Assembly: GCA_043742955.1 (NCBI GenBank)
Contig: JAYTXL010000005.1
Coordinates: forward strand, 1 to 48,898
Direction of reading: 5' to 3'
Source: JAYTXL01 sp043742955
GTDB lineage: Bacteria > Verrucomicrobiota > Verrucomicrobiia > Limisphaerales > JAYTXL01
Length of the DNA stretch: 48,898 bases
Numbering within the stretch: position 1 is the stretch's first letter; each line of letters opens with the position of its first letter. A model generated the notes under the pieces. It worked only from the letters and a program-made list of their open reading frames with translations. It was not told the origin of the DNA and searched no databases. This document shows positions 39,532 through 46,809 of the stretch, in pieces. A program made the translations under genes and the position numbers.

Positions 39532-41283
39532 TCATTCAAGGGTGAGTGCGGCGCGCATAATTTCCAACATCCGGCGCTGGGTGGCAGCGTCCTTGACCGC
39601 CAGGCGCACAGTGCGGTCGCCCAGGCCCCGGCCCATGCCGGCCGCATTGCGGAGAAACAGGCCCCGCTCGCGACAACGGGCCGTGAACGTCTCCGCAACC
39701 GGCGCGTTGGCGGGCAGATGCGCGAGCAGAAAATTGGCTTGGCCGGGCACGACGTCCAGCTTGAGCGAACGGAGCGCGCAGAGCAACTCAGAGCGGAGAT
39801 TTTGTGTGTCGGCCCAACGCGCGGCATAATACGCCGCGTCGCCCAAAGCCCGGACGCCCGCAACCTGGGCCGGAAGACTCACAGCCCAGGGCGGCGTGAG
39901 GGAACGCAGTTGTTCCAGATTTTGCGGCGCCGCAACCAGATACGCCACGCGCAGGCCGCTCAGCGCATAAGCCTTGGACATGGACTTGCAGACAATTACA
40001 TTTGGCGAATGGGCGGCGAACCGTTCCAGCGACTCGCGGCTGTTGACGTAGTCCACGTACGTTTCATCAATCCAGAACCGGCTCGTCGCGGGCGCACGAC
40101 GCAGACAATCCTCCAAGGCCGCACGTGGCACGTGCCGTCCGGTCGGGCTGTTGGGATTCACCAGCACGACCAGGTCGTAGCCCGTGGCCAACGCGGAATC
40201 AAGCCGCGCGAGGTTGAGGTCGTAATCCTCCTCGCGCCGCAGTGGCAGGCGATCCACCCGACAGCCAATCACGCGCTCCAGCACATGCGCATACTCGCCA
40301 TACATCGGGTCGAGAATGAGCACCCGCGAATCGCGACCCAGCCAGTGGCGCAGCGCCAGGAAGATGAGATCGCTCGAACCCGCACCAGGCAAAACGCACT
40401 CCGCAGGCACCCCGCGCGCTTCCGCAATGGCCTCGACCAATCCACACGCGTCGGTCGGCGGGGAGGTGCGCAGGAGCCAGGGCAAATGTTCCTGCAACGT
40501 GGCCACCACCTTGGGCGAGGGTGGAAACCAGGCATCGAGCACGTCCGCATTGATGATGTTCTGCGCGCGCTCCAGGGAGTCGAACCGCTCGCCAACGGCC
40601 TTGAAAAATGTCCCGCCGTGGAAGCAAACAGCCGGCTTTCTAAATGGCATGTCGAGCTGCCAGTCGGTCTTTGCTTCCAGCTTTCCGAGCAGGGCCGTGA
40701 AACGATCAATCGTCCGGCGAATCGTCTCGATTGGCGCATGGAGCAGTTCGAAGCTCACGGCGCCCGACCGCGCCCAGCAACCCGTGGAAATCATCCCGCC
40801 GGACCGATAGAGGCTGACGACCTCCTGCCGGCCGATGGCCACGATGCGCGTGCCGCCGCGCGACTCGACCCAGCGGACTGCGGCATACATCAGCAGCGGT
40901 GCGAGCTCACGTCGTCGCTTTTCACACGCGACCGTGAGCAATCGGACTTCAAACAGCCGGTCGTCGATCGCGAACGGCAATTGCGCGCGCGAAAAATACT
41001 TATCCACCGAATAACTCCCGCAACCCGGCGGTGTGAGGCTGATGAAACCAGCCAGGGCATCGTCCTGCCACGCGGCGAGGTAAAGGTTGTCGGCGTCGAG
41101 TTTGTCCGTGAGCAAACCCGCGTCATTGCAGGGGTGTTGCGCCAACTCGCGCGCATAAACCTCGTGGCGCAATCGGTAAATGTGCTGGCGATCGCCGGCG
41201 GTCGCGAGGGTGAGCCGAAATATCCTGCGTGCTCCCTCCCGAGGGGATTGCACTGGAGGCCGACCTGAGAGGACTGCATTCAT
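39532..41283 (-). CDS. Fusion of FeeM-like N-acyltransferase (GNAT) and PLP aminotransferase
   Basis: 583 residues in two parts. Residues about 20-200 resemble GNAT-fold N-acyl amino acid synthases/autoinducer synthases: IYRLRHEVYARELAQHP near 36-51, FEVRLLTVACEKRRRELAPLLMYAAVRW at 111-138, and SLYRSGGM. Residues about 235-583 are a fold-type I PLP enzyme close to HisC/CobD: GAGSSDLIFLALR, DPMYGEYAHVLE, NPNSPTG at 376-382, Asp406 in WIDETYVDY, and PLP Lys437 in SMSKAYALSGLR. No characterised protein with this fusion comes to mind. Overlaps (ATGA) the Lnt-like gene upstream and precedes the Aas-like gene by 9 bp. Inferred role: transamination or decarboxylation of an amino compound and its N-acylation with acyl-ACP. 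The N-terminal assignment is less certain than the PLP part. Confidence 0.78.
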   Translation of the reverse strand: MNAVLSGRPPVQSPREGARRIFRLTLATAGDRQHIYRLRHEVYARELAQHPCNDAGLLTDKLDADNLYLAAWQDDALAGFISLTPPGCGSYSVDKYFSRAQLPFAIDDRLFEVRLLTVACEKRRRELAPLLMYAAVRWVESRGGTRIVAIGRQEVVSLYRSGGMISTGCWARSGAVSFELLHAPIETIRRTIDRFTALLGKLEAKTDWQLDMPFRKPAVCFHGGTFFKAVGERFDSLERAQNIINADVLDAWFPPSPKVVATLQEHLPWLLRTSPPTDACGLVEAIAEARGVPAECVLPGAGSSDLIFLALRHWLGRDSRVLILDPMYGEYAHVLERVIGCRVDRLPLRREEDYDLNLARLDSALATGYDLVVLVNPNSPTGRHVPRAALEDCLRRAPATSRFWIDETYVDYVNSRESLERFAAHSPNVIVCKSMSKAYALSGLRVAYLVAAPQNLEQLRSLTPPWAVSLPAQVAGVRALGDAAYYAARWADTQNLRSELLCALRSLKLDVVPGQANFLLAHLPANAPVAETFTARCRERGLFLRNAAGMGRGLGDRTVRLAVKDAATQRRMLEIMRAALTLE

Positions 41284-42752
41284 TGATCAGACGCTGGGTG
41301 TGGCCGGGTGCGCTTTTGATTCCGCAGCGTGGCAAAACCTAGCCACCCGAGAAGCACACCCGTAAGCCACGTACAAATCGGGGCACTCAACCAGTCCAGC
41401 GGGCGCGCACCTGAACGGGCCAGCCGCATGGTGCCGGCGATCATTTCGCCGGAGCCGGGGAACGACGCGCTCGCCTCCACGCGGCCCCGAGCATCCACTA
41501 ACTGCGAAATGCCGGAGCTGCAGAGCCGGAAGATCGGCACGCCGTATTCCGCCGCGCGGACGGGGGCAACCCGCGCGTGCAACCGGTGCTGGTTTTCGCC
41601 CCAATCCTCCACATCCATCGTCGGCACGATCAAAGCCTGCGCGCCTTGACGGATCAACTCGTCCGTCACGCAACGGTAGTTCAAATCGTAGCAGATGCAG
41701 ATACCGAGCCGGCCCCATGGTGAGTCCCACACCCGCTGCTCGCGCGCGGGCAAGCCGTCTTTGAAAAACTGAATCGGCCGGCATTTGACTTGTTGAAATA
41801 CCACGCGGCCCGCCGGGCCAACCACGAAGGCCGTGTTGTAATAATTCGAGGCCCCGAGGGGTTCCTTGCCGCCCGCCACCAAATACCGCTGGTTTTTTCG
41901 GCACCAGTCCTTGATGAAATCCGGAACCGGCCCGTCAAAGGTATACTCGCTCAACAGGAGCAATTCCGCAGCGGGGTGCTTCCGCCACAGCGCGTCCAGC
42001 GCCACCAGCACCTCGCGTTCGTTCGGAAATTCCAGTTGCACGCCCGCCACGCGGACCTCCCGAAACGGAGCGTCTGAGGGATTCTGCGGTGTGGCGGGAA
42101 GATTGACGATTAACCCCAGCGCAAGCAACAGCCCGCCCCCCACTGGAACGACCTTTCGAAGCGGGAGCAAGGCCAGCAAGCCGGCCACTGCCATAAGCAC
42201 GAAACCGATACCATAAACCCCAAACTGCGCCAGGACCGGCAGTTGGCTGGAATCGAAAAATGCGTAACCCGCATTCAGCCAGGAGAAGCGCAAAAAGTAG
42301 ACTTCACTCCGAAAGAATTCCAAACCCGTCCAGAGGAACGGGGCGAGCAGAGCGGTCCGGACCAGGCCGAGCTGGATGATACTTTGCCGCAATCCAACCA
42401 AAAACAGACCGAGCCAAAATGCGAGCACCAGCCAGAGCGTGACCGCCCCGGGTCCGAAAAGCGTCCAAAAAAAGGCGAGTTGCGGCCCGTAGACCAGCAG
42501 CCCGATGCCCAGACCGAGCATAAAGGCTCGACGGCCGCTCTCCACCCCGGCTAGTTGAAACAAACAAAACAGGTAAACCAACACCAGACAACTGAGGGCG
42601 GAAAATGCATAGGCAAGGTGGAAGGAGCCGACCGCGCCCACCAGAAGCCAGCACATGGCTCCCCTTCGGAGCGGAACAAATCCCCCGCGATTTCCCCCGC
42701 TGATGGATGCCGGCGCCTCCTGACCGCAGGAAATGGAGCTTTGATCGTTCAC
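41280..42752 (-). CDS. Apolipoprotein N-acyltransferase-like protein
   Basis: 490 residues from GTG 42752, which overlaps the MarR stop; ATG 42656 (MCWLLVGAVGSF) is a plausible later start, since the first 32 residues are partly encoded by an interspersed repeat word. About six transmembrane segments (residues 34-215) and a C-terminal segment (about 462-480) surround a nitrilase domain with triad Glu269 (LLLSEYTFDG), Lys323 (QQVKCRPIQFF) and Cys354 (GICICYDLNYR). Lnt transfers an acyl chain from phospholipid to the amino group of lipoprotein Cys. Because it is embedded in an acyl-transfer operon, it may instead N-acylate another amine; the housekeeping lnt may be elsewhere. Family call firm, substrate open. 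Confidence 0.85.
   Translation of the reverse strand: MNDQSSISCGQEAPASISGGNRGGFVPLRRGAMCWLLVGAVGSFHLAYAFSALSCLVLVYLFCLFQLAGVESGRRAFMLGLGIGLLVYGPQLAFFWTLFGPGAVTLWLVLAFWLGLFLVGLRQSIIQLGLVRTALLAPFLWTGLEFFRSEVYFLRFSWLNAGYAFFDSSQLPVLAQFGVYGIGFVLMAVAGLLALLPLRKVVPVGGGLLLALGLIVNLPATPQNPSDAPFREVRVAGVQLEFPNEREVLVALDALWRKHPAAELLLLSEYTFDGPVPDFIKDWCRKNQRYLVAGGKEPLGASNYYNTAFVVGPAGRVVFQQVKCRPIQFFKDGLPAREQRVWDSPWGRLGICICYDLNYRCVTDELIRQGAQALIVPTMDVEDWGENQHRLHARVAPVRAAEYGVPIFRLCSSGISQLVDARGRVEASASFPGSGEMIAGTMRLARSGARPLDWLSAPICTWLTGVLLGWLGFATLRNQKRTRPHPASDQ
42735..42750. repeat. Third occurrence of repeat word
   Basis: GGAGCTTTGATCGTTC, identical to the end of the 81-bp repeat copy at 1314-1394. It lies across the first codons of the Lnt-like frame, right after the MarR stop. 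Confidence 0.6.
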
Positions 42753-43213
42753 AATTCGCGGGCGGAGATTTGCTCGGTATTGGCACTCAACTGCTCCAGT
42801 TCGGCGACGAGTTGATTCGCACGGCGGACCGGCAGCGCGCCCCAGATCTGCTCCGCGGCGATGTAATAATGGGGCAGAATTTCGCCGACCAGTTTGTGTC
42901 CGGCGGGCGTCAATAACACACGATAGGCGCGCCGGTCGGTGGCGCTGTCAGCGCGCTGCACGAGACCACGCTTTTCCAGTCGGTCGATCAACCCTGTGAC
43001 GTTGGAGCGATGCATGATGAGCTGGCGACTGAGCTCGCTCTGCGTGAAGCCCGCATCCTGGCCGTACAGCAGGTTGAGCACGTTGAACTGGCTGGGACTG
43101 AGTTCCCAGCGGGTGAAGAAGATGCGGCTCGTGTTCCACAACGCCTCCGCCGTCAGTAACAACTGGATCAGCGCGTGGTAACGCGGGCCGGGAGCGGTCG
43201 GTTTACGGTTCAC
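42749..43213 (-). CDS. MarR-family transcriptional regulator
   Basis: 154 residues from GTG 43213. A TTG 13 codons upstream is open but lies inside the promoter. Winged helix-turn-helix: RWELSPSQFNVLNLLYG, then the recognition segment FTQSELSRQLIMHRSNVTGLIDRLEKRGLVQR, the wing DSATDRRAYRVLLTPAGHKL, and a dimerisation C-terminus. MarR proteins repress their own operon and are released by small phenolic or lipid-like ligands. As first gene of the leftward acyl operon (GTGA overlap with the Lnt-like gene) it most likely controls it through the palindrome at 43234-43253. Confidence 0.88.
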   Translation of the reverse strand: MNRKPTAPGPRYHALIQLLLTAEALWNTSRIFFTRWELSPSQFNVLNLLYGQDAGFTQSELSRQLIMHRSNVTGLIDRLEKRGLVQRADSATDRRAYRVLLTPAGHKLVGEILPHYYIAAEQIWGALPVRRANQLVAELEQLSANTEQISAREL

Positions 43214-43220
43214 AGAATTG

Positions 43221-43249
43221 TGTCTATACGTATATTGTTTATATGTCAA
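43221..43249 (-). promoter_or_regulatory. Promoter of the MarR operon
   Basis: Minus strand: TTGACA (43244-43249), 17 bp, TAGACA (43221-43226). The predicted transcription start falls on or within one or two bases of the GTG start at 43213, suggesting a leaderless mRNA. Confidence 0.6.
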
Positions 43250-43253
43250 CAAT
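43234..43253. promoter_or_regulatory. Probable MarR operator
   Basis: ATTGTT-N8-AACAAT, a 20-bp perfect-arm palindrome that overlaps the -35 box. A second perfect palindrome, TATACGTATA (43225-43234), abuts it over the spacer and -10. Size and placement fit MarR autorepression. Confidence 0.6.
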
Positions 43254-43377
43254 TATCAGGTCGCCAAGGAAATGAATTGCGGTGAGCCATCCGGCCTCCC
43301 CCCGCCCGGTCACCCGCTACAATTCGGTCGCGCTTTTGTATTTTGCCGGGGTGGGCCAAATCGCTATGCTGTGCCCG

Positions 43378-44703
43378 ATGTCCAGCTCAGCCTCGATCAT
43401 TCCGTTCGTGCCCTGGCTCGACGCCGTCTTGGCCCTGCTGTGCCTGCTCGCCGCGCTGCGCGCGGGCCGGCGGCGGCGCCTGGTAGACAACCTGCCCACC
43501 TCCAAAACGACGGGTGTTTTCATCGGTCTGGTGGAGGTGAAAGGCACTGCGGAATCCGCCCAACCCCTCCACAGCTTTCTCGCTGAACAGGCGTGCGTGC
43601 ATTATTCTTGGACGGTGCAGGAGCATTGGTCGCGCACTGTCACCGAAACGTACACCGACAGCGACGGCAAAACCCAGACCCGCATCCGCCACGAAAGCGG
43701 CATGACTACCGTGGCCAACGGCGGCGAAATGATCCCCTTTTATCTGCAAGACAATTGTGGTGTCGTGCAAGTCCAGCCAGTCGGCGCGAAAACTGAACCG
43801 GTCACGGTGTTTAACGAAACCTGCGGGCGTGGCGATCCGCTTTATTATGGCAAAGGCCCGACTGGTTCGGTGCCGGATTCGGATCATCGCCGCCAGTTCA
43901 CCGAAACCGCAATTCCGCTCCACCAGCAGCTCTATATCATGGGGCAGTCCCGCGAGCGAACCGACCTGGTGGCTGCCGAAATCGCCGCAGACAAAAGCGC
44001 ACCGATGTTCCTGATCTCGACGCGTTCGGAGGCGCAGATCAGTTCTGGTTTCGGCTGGGCCTTTTGGGGCTGGGGCATCTTTGGTCTGGTCCTGTGCGTG
44101 GCCGGCTTGGTGATCCGGGATGCGGCATCCAACCTTGATCCCGCGACGCGGTGGCCAATTTACCTCCTGCCGGCGATTGGGTATCTGGCCGCCTGCACCC
44201 TCGGCTGGGTCTGGATGGTCTACAACAGTTTTATCGACCTGCGCCAACGGGTGCGGCAAGGCTGGGCACAGGTGGATGTCCAATTGAAGCGGCGCTTCGA
44301 TTTGATCCCCAACCTCGTGGATACTGTAAAGGGATTGCGCGACTACGAAAACAAGCTGCACACGGAAGTGACCCAATTGCGCGCGCAAATGACCGCGACC
44401 CCGCCCGGTGTGGCCGGACCGGATTATCAGGCCTGCACGCAGATGCTGGTCGCGATCAGGGAAAACTATCCCGAGCTCACCGCGCAGGAATCTTTTGTCC
44501 GCCTGCAACAAAACCTGATCGACACCGAGCAGCGCATCGCGCTCGCGCGCGGCTATTTCAACGAGATCGCCACGTTTTACAACACGCGCCTGGAACAGGT
44601 GCCCGACCGGTTCGTCGCCGCGCTCGGCCAGCTTCAACCCCAACCGCTCATGCTGGCCGATGGCTTCGAGCGCGCGCCCGTGGAAGTGAATTTCACGCCA
44701 TGA
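43378..44703 (+). CDS. LemA-domain membrane protein with N-terminal GIDE-like domain
   Basis: 441 residues from ATG 43378; ATG 43366 or GTG 43282 are open alternatives. A first membrane segment (IPFVPWLDAVLALLCLLAAL) is followed by a GIDE/BAM-like beta-rich domain (about 40-215), with GVFIGLVEVKGTAESAQPL at its start and LHQQLYIMGQS near its end. Then come two membrane segments (WAFWGWGIFGLVLCVAGLVI and the next) and a LemA domain (VYNSFIDLRQRVRQGWAQVDVQLKRRFDLIPNLVDTVKG). The GIDE domain is known from mitochondrial MUL1/MAPL, next to a membrane; here no RING is present. Function unknown. It overlaps the following membrane protein gene by 4 bp, and a rhomboid protease comes after it. Confidence 0.8.
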   Translation: MSSSASIIPFVPWLDAVLALLCLLAALRAGRRRRLVDNLPTSKTTGVFIGLVEVKGTAESAQPLHSFLAEQACVHYSWTVQEHWSRTVTETYTDSDGKTQTRIRHESGMTTVANGGEMIPFYLQDNCGVVQVQPVGAKTEPVTVFNETCGRGDPLYYGKGPTGSVPDSDHRRQFTETAIPLHQQLYIMGQSRERTDLVAAEIAADKSAPMFLISTRSEAQISSGFGWAFWGWGIFGLVLCVAGLVIRDAASNLDPATRWPIYLLPAIGYLAACTLGWVWMVYNSFIDLRQRVRQGWAQVDVQLKRRFDLIPNLVDTVKGLRDYENKLHTEVTQLRAQMTATPPGVAGPDYQACTQMLVAIRENYPELTAQESFVRLQQNLIDTEQRIALARGYFNEIATFYNTRLEQVPDRFVAALGQLQPQPLMLADGFERAPVEVNFTP

Positions 44704-45812
44704 ACCGTTCAAGATCAGTCGTATTAGGGTTGGTAGCAGCAGCGTTGTTGTTCTGTCCCAATCTGGCTCAAGCAAACATGGGTACGCCGCTAATGTGGGC
44801 AGGATTCCTGCACTTGACGGTTGGCAACGCAATCATCGGCTTGGGTGAAGGCGCATTGGTAGCCTGGATTTTCAGAACGGGCGTGCAACGAACTGCGGTA
44901 GTGATGATCGCGGCGAATTATTTCTCGGCGATTGTCGGCATGTTTGCGATTGAATGGAATCGGAAACACCTAAACCCTGTACTACTGGGCGACACTCCAT
45001 TGTATGAAGCACCAAAGTTGATTTGGGAAATGGGCATCGCATCCTACCTTACCACCATCGTCCTGGAATGGCCGTTCTGTCTGTTCGCCGTCGGGCGGAA
45101 GGAAAATCGTTGGAAGCGCTCCGTTTTAGCAACCCTCCTCGCTCAAACCGCTTCTTACGCGCTACTGGTTCCCTTCTATCTTTCGGCCAGCGGCTTGACC
45201 CTCTACACCAAGACGGTACTGGACTCAACGCTTTCATTCGCCGCAAACCGCTCGGCTTGGATCTATTTCATCTCGATCAAAGACGGTGACGTCTATCGAA
45301 TTCACCCGGACGCCTCAGGGAAAAGCAAGGTTCTAGATACCAAATTTACCAACGCAGACACGCGTCTGGTAGCCTTCCGAACCAATGAAGGCCATGACTG
45401 GGATTTATGGCAAATCGAAGGTCGGGTCAACGAAACCAAGCGAAAACTCTTGTTAACCAGTTTTGCGGCAACCGCAGCCGACCTTGATACAAATTTCCTC
45501 TCAGGAACATATTTTGAAATGGATTTTGGCCGATCCGCCGATTTTAGGCCGGAAACGCAGCGTATTTGGAAGGCACATGCCGGCCATTGGCCAATCGAAG
45601 GCCTGAGGCTATGGAACTTACGCACCGGCGAACGGTTTGGAATCGCTCTGGAAACCCCGTTCATCATGGATTGGAGTGCACGCAATGTTACCAGCTTACC
45701 CGGCGACCAAGTCGTCTATCAACTTGGCGAACAGATCGTTCTCTTTGACCCGTCTTCGCGAAAGCTCGGCCTCATCACCAAAGGGCGCGGGCCGGTCGTA
45801 GTCTTTGAATGA
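44700..45812 (+). CDS. Membrane protein of unknown function
   Basis: 370 residues from ATG 44700, overlapping the LemA-gene stop (ATGA). Signal peptide or first helix (VVLGLVAAALLFCPNLAQA), then about four to five membrane segments to residue 185 (TPLMWAGFLHLTVGNAIIGLGEGALVAWIF; ASYALLVPFYLSASGLTLY). The C-terminal half (about 190-370) is soluble and beta-rich with propeller-like strands (SAWIYFISIKDGDVYRIHPD; DQVVYQLGEQIVLFDPSSRKLGLITKG). AT content is higher than in the neighbours and codon use looks different, so it may be acquired. Family not recognised. Position between the LemA and rhomboid genes suggests a membrane quality-control context (inference). Confidence 0.6.
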   Translation: MNRSRSVVLGLVAAALLFCPNLAQANMGTPLMWAGFLHLTVGNAIIGLGEGALVAWIFRTGVQRTAVVMIAANYFSAIVGMFAIEWNRKHLNPVLLGDTPLYEAPKLIWEMGIASYLTTIVLEWPFCLFAVGRKENRWKRSVLATLLAQTASYALLVPFYLSASGLTLYTKTVLDSTLSFAANRSAWIYFISIKDGDVYRIHPDASGKSKVLDTKFTNADTRLVAFRTNEGHDWDLWQIEGRVNETKRKLLLTSFAATAADLDTNFLSGTYFEMDFGRSADFRPETQRIWKAHAGHWPIEGLRLWNLRTGERFGIALETPFIMDWSARNVTSLPGDQVVYQLGEQIVLFDPSSRKLGLITKGRGPVVVFE

Positions 45813-45840
45813 AAACCGTAGCGCGGCGCTGACCTCCCGC

Positions 45841-46713
45841 ATGGAAACCGTCACCACCTTAATTCCGGCCCGTTCCCGGAGTCAGGCCATGGATTGGGGC
45901 TTGGTGCTGGCGAGCCAAGACATTGGCTGCACCATCGTCCTTGCGCCGGAAGCGGACGGCTGGAGCCTGGAGATTGCCGCGTCAGATCACAAACGCGCGC
46001 TCGCTGCCCTGCGGCAATATCAGCTGGAAAACCGGGGTTGGCAATGGCGCCAGCAAACACCGTGGCCGGGGGTGATATTTCATTGGGGCGGTTTCGTCTG
46101 GTGCGCATTGCTAGTGGGGATTCATGGGTTGGCAGCCAGTCACGAGCGCTTGCGGCTGGTTGGAATGATGGATGGCGCTGCGGTCCGGGCGGGTGAATGG
46201 TGGCGCCTGTTCACGGCCATGACCCTGCACGCCGATACCGGCCATCTTGCTTCCAACGTCACCACCGGCTTCCTGTTGTTCGGGTTTGCGATGGCCCGCT
46301 ACGGTGCCGGGGTGGGGTTGTTAGCCGCCTATCTGGCGGGCTGGGGAGGGAATCTGCTCGGCCTCTGGCTCTATCCTGAGCCCTATCGCGGACTGGGCGC
46401 TTCGGGGATGGTAATGGGGGCGCTGGGATTGATCGCCGTGCAATCCCTCCCCTCCGGCTCACCGCGGCCGCGCCCGTTGAAGCTCGCCCTGGGTGGCCTG
46501 CTGGCAGGATTCATGTTGTTCCTGCTCCTCGGGGCCAATCCCCAAAGCGATTTGGTCGCACACTTGGGCGGGTTCTTCGCCGGCTGCGGATTGGGCGGCT
46601 TGCTCGTTCGGACCACCAAAGCTATCGCGGCAGAGAAACGTGCAAACTTTGTTGCCGGCCTGCTGCTCATCGCCTGGGTGATTTACACCTGGCGACTGGC
46701 GCTAGGCCAATAG
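45841..46713 (+). CDS. Rhomboid-family intramembrane serine protease
   Basis: 290 residues from ATG 45841; a TTG at 45805 would add 12 residues. Residues 1-75 form a small soluble domain, then six membrane helices. Catalytic Ser188 in GLGASGMVMG and His241 in VAHLGGFFAG form the dyad; His135 and Asn139 (GHLASNVTTG) give the oxyanion site; GEWWRLFTAMTLHAD marks the first loop. Cleaves membrane proteins within the bilayer. It follows the unknown membrane protein by 28 bp and converges with typA. Substrates are unknown; the neighbouring single-span proteins would be natural candidates. Confidence 0.9.
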   Translation: METVTTLIPARSRSQAMDWGLVLASQDIGCTIVLAPEADGWSLEIAASDHKRALAALRQYQLENRGWQWRQQTPWPGVIFHWGGFVWCALLVGIHGLAASHERLRLVGMMDGAAVRAGEWWRLFTAMTLHADTGHLASNVTTGFLLFGFAMARYGAGVGLLAAYLAGWGGNLLGLWLYPEPYRGLGASGMVMGALGLIAVQSLPSGSPRPRPLKLALGGLLAGFMLFLLLGANPQSDLVAHLGGFFAGCGLGGLLVRTTKAIAAEKRANFVAGLLLIAWVIYTWRLALGQ

Positions 46714-46809
46714 GCCGTTGGAACGTCACCCGGCACAGACATGAGCCCGGGTAACAAGGACCACGATCTTCGAGGGCAGACCCGCCCCCCTCAGATGTGC
46801 TCCCTTATA

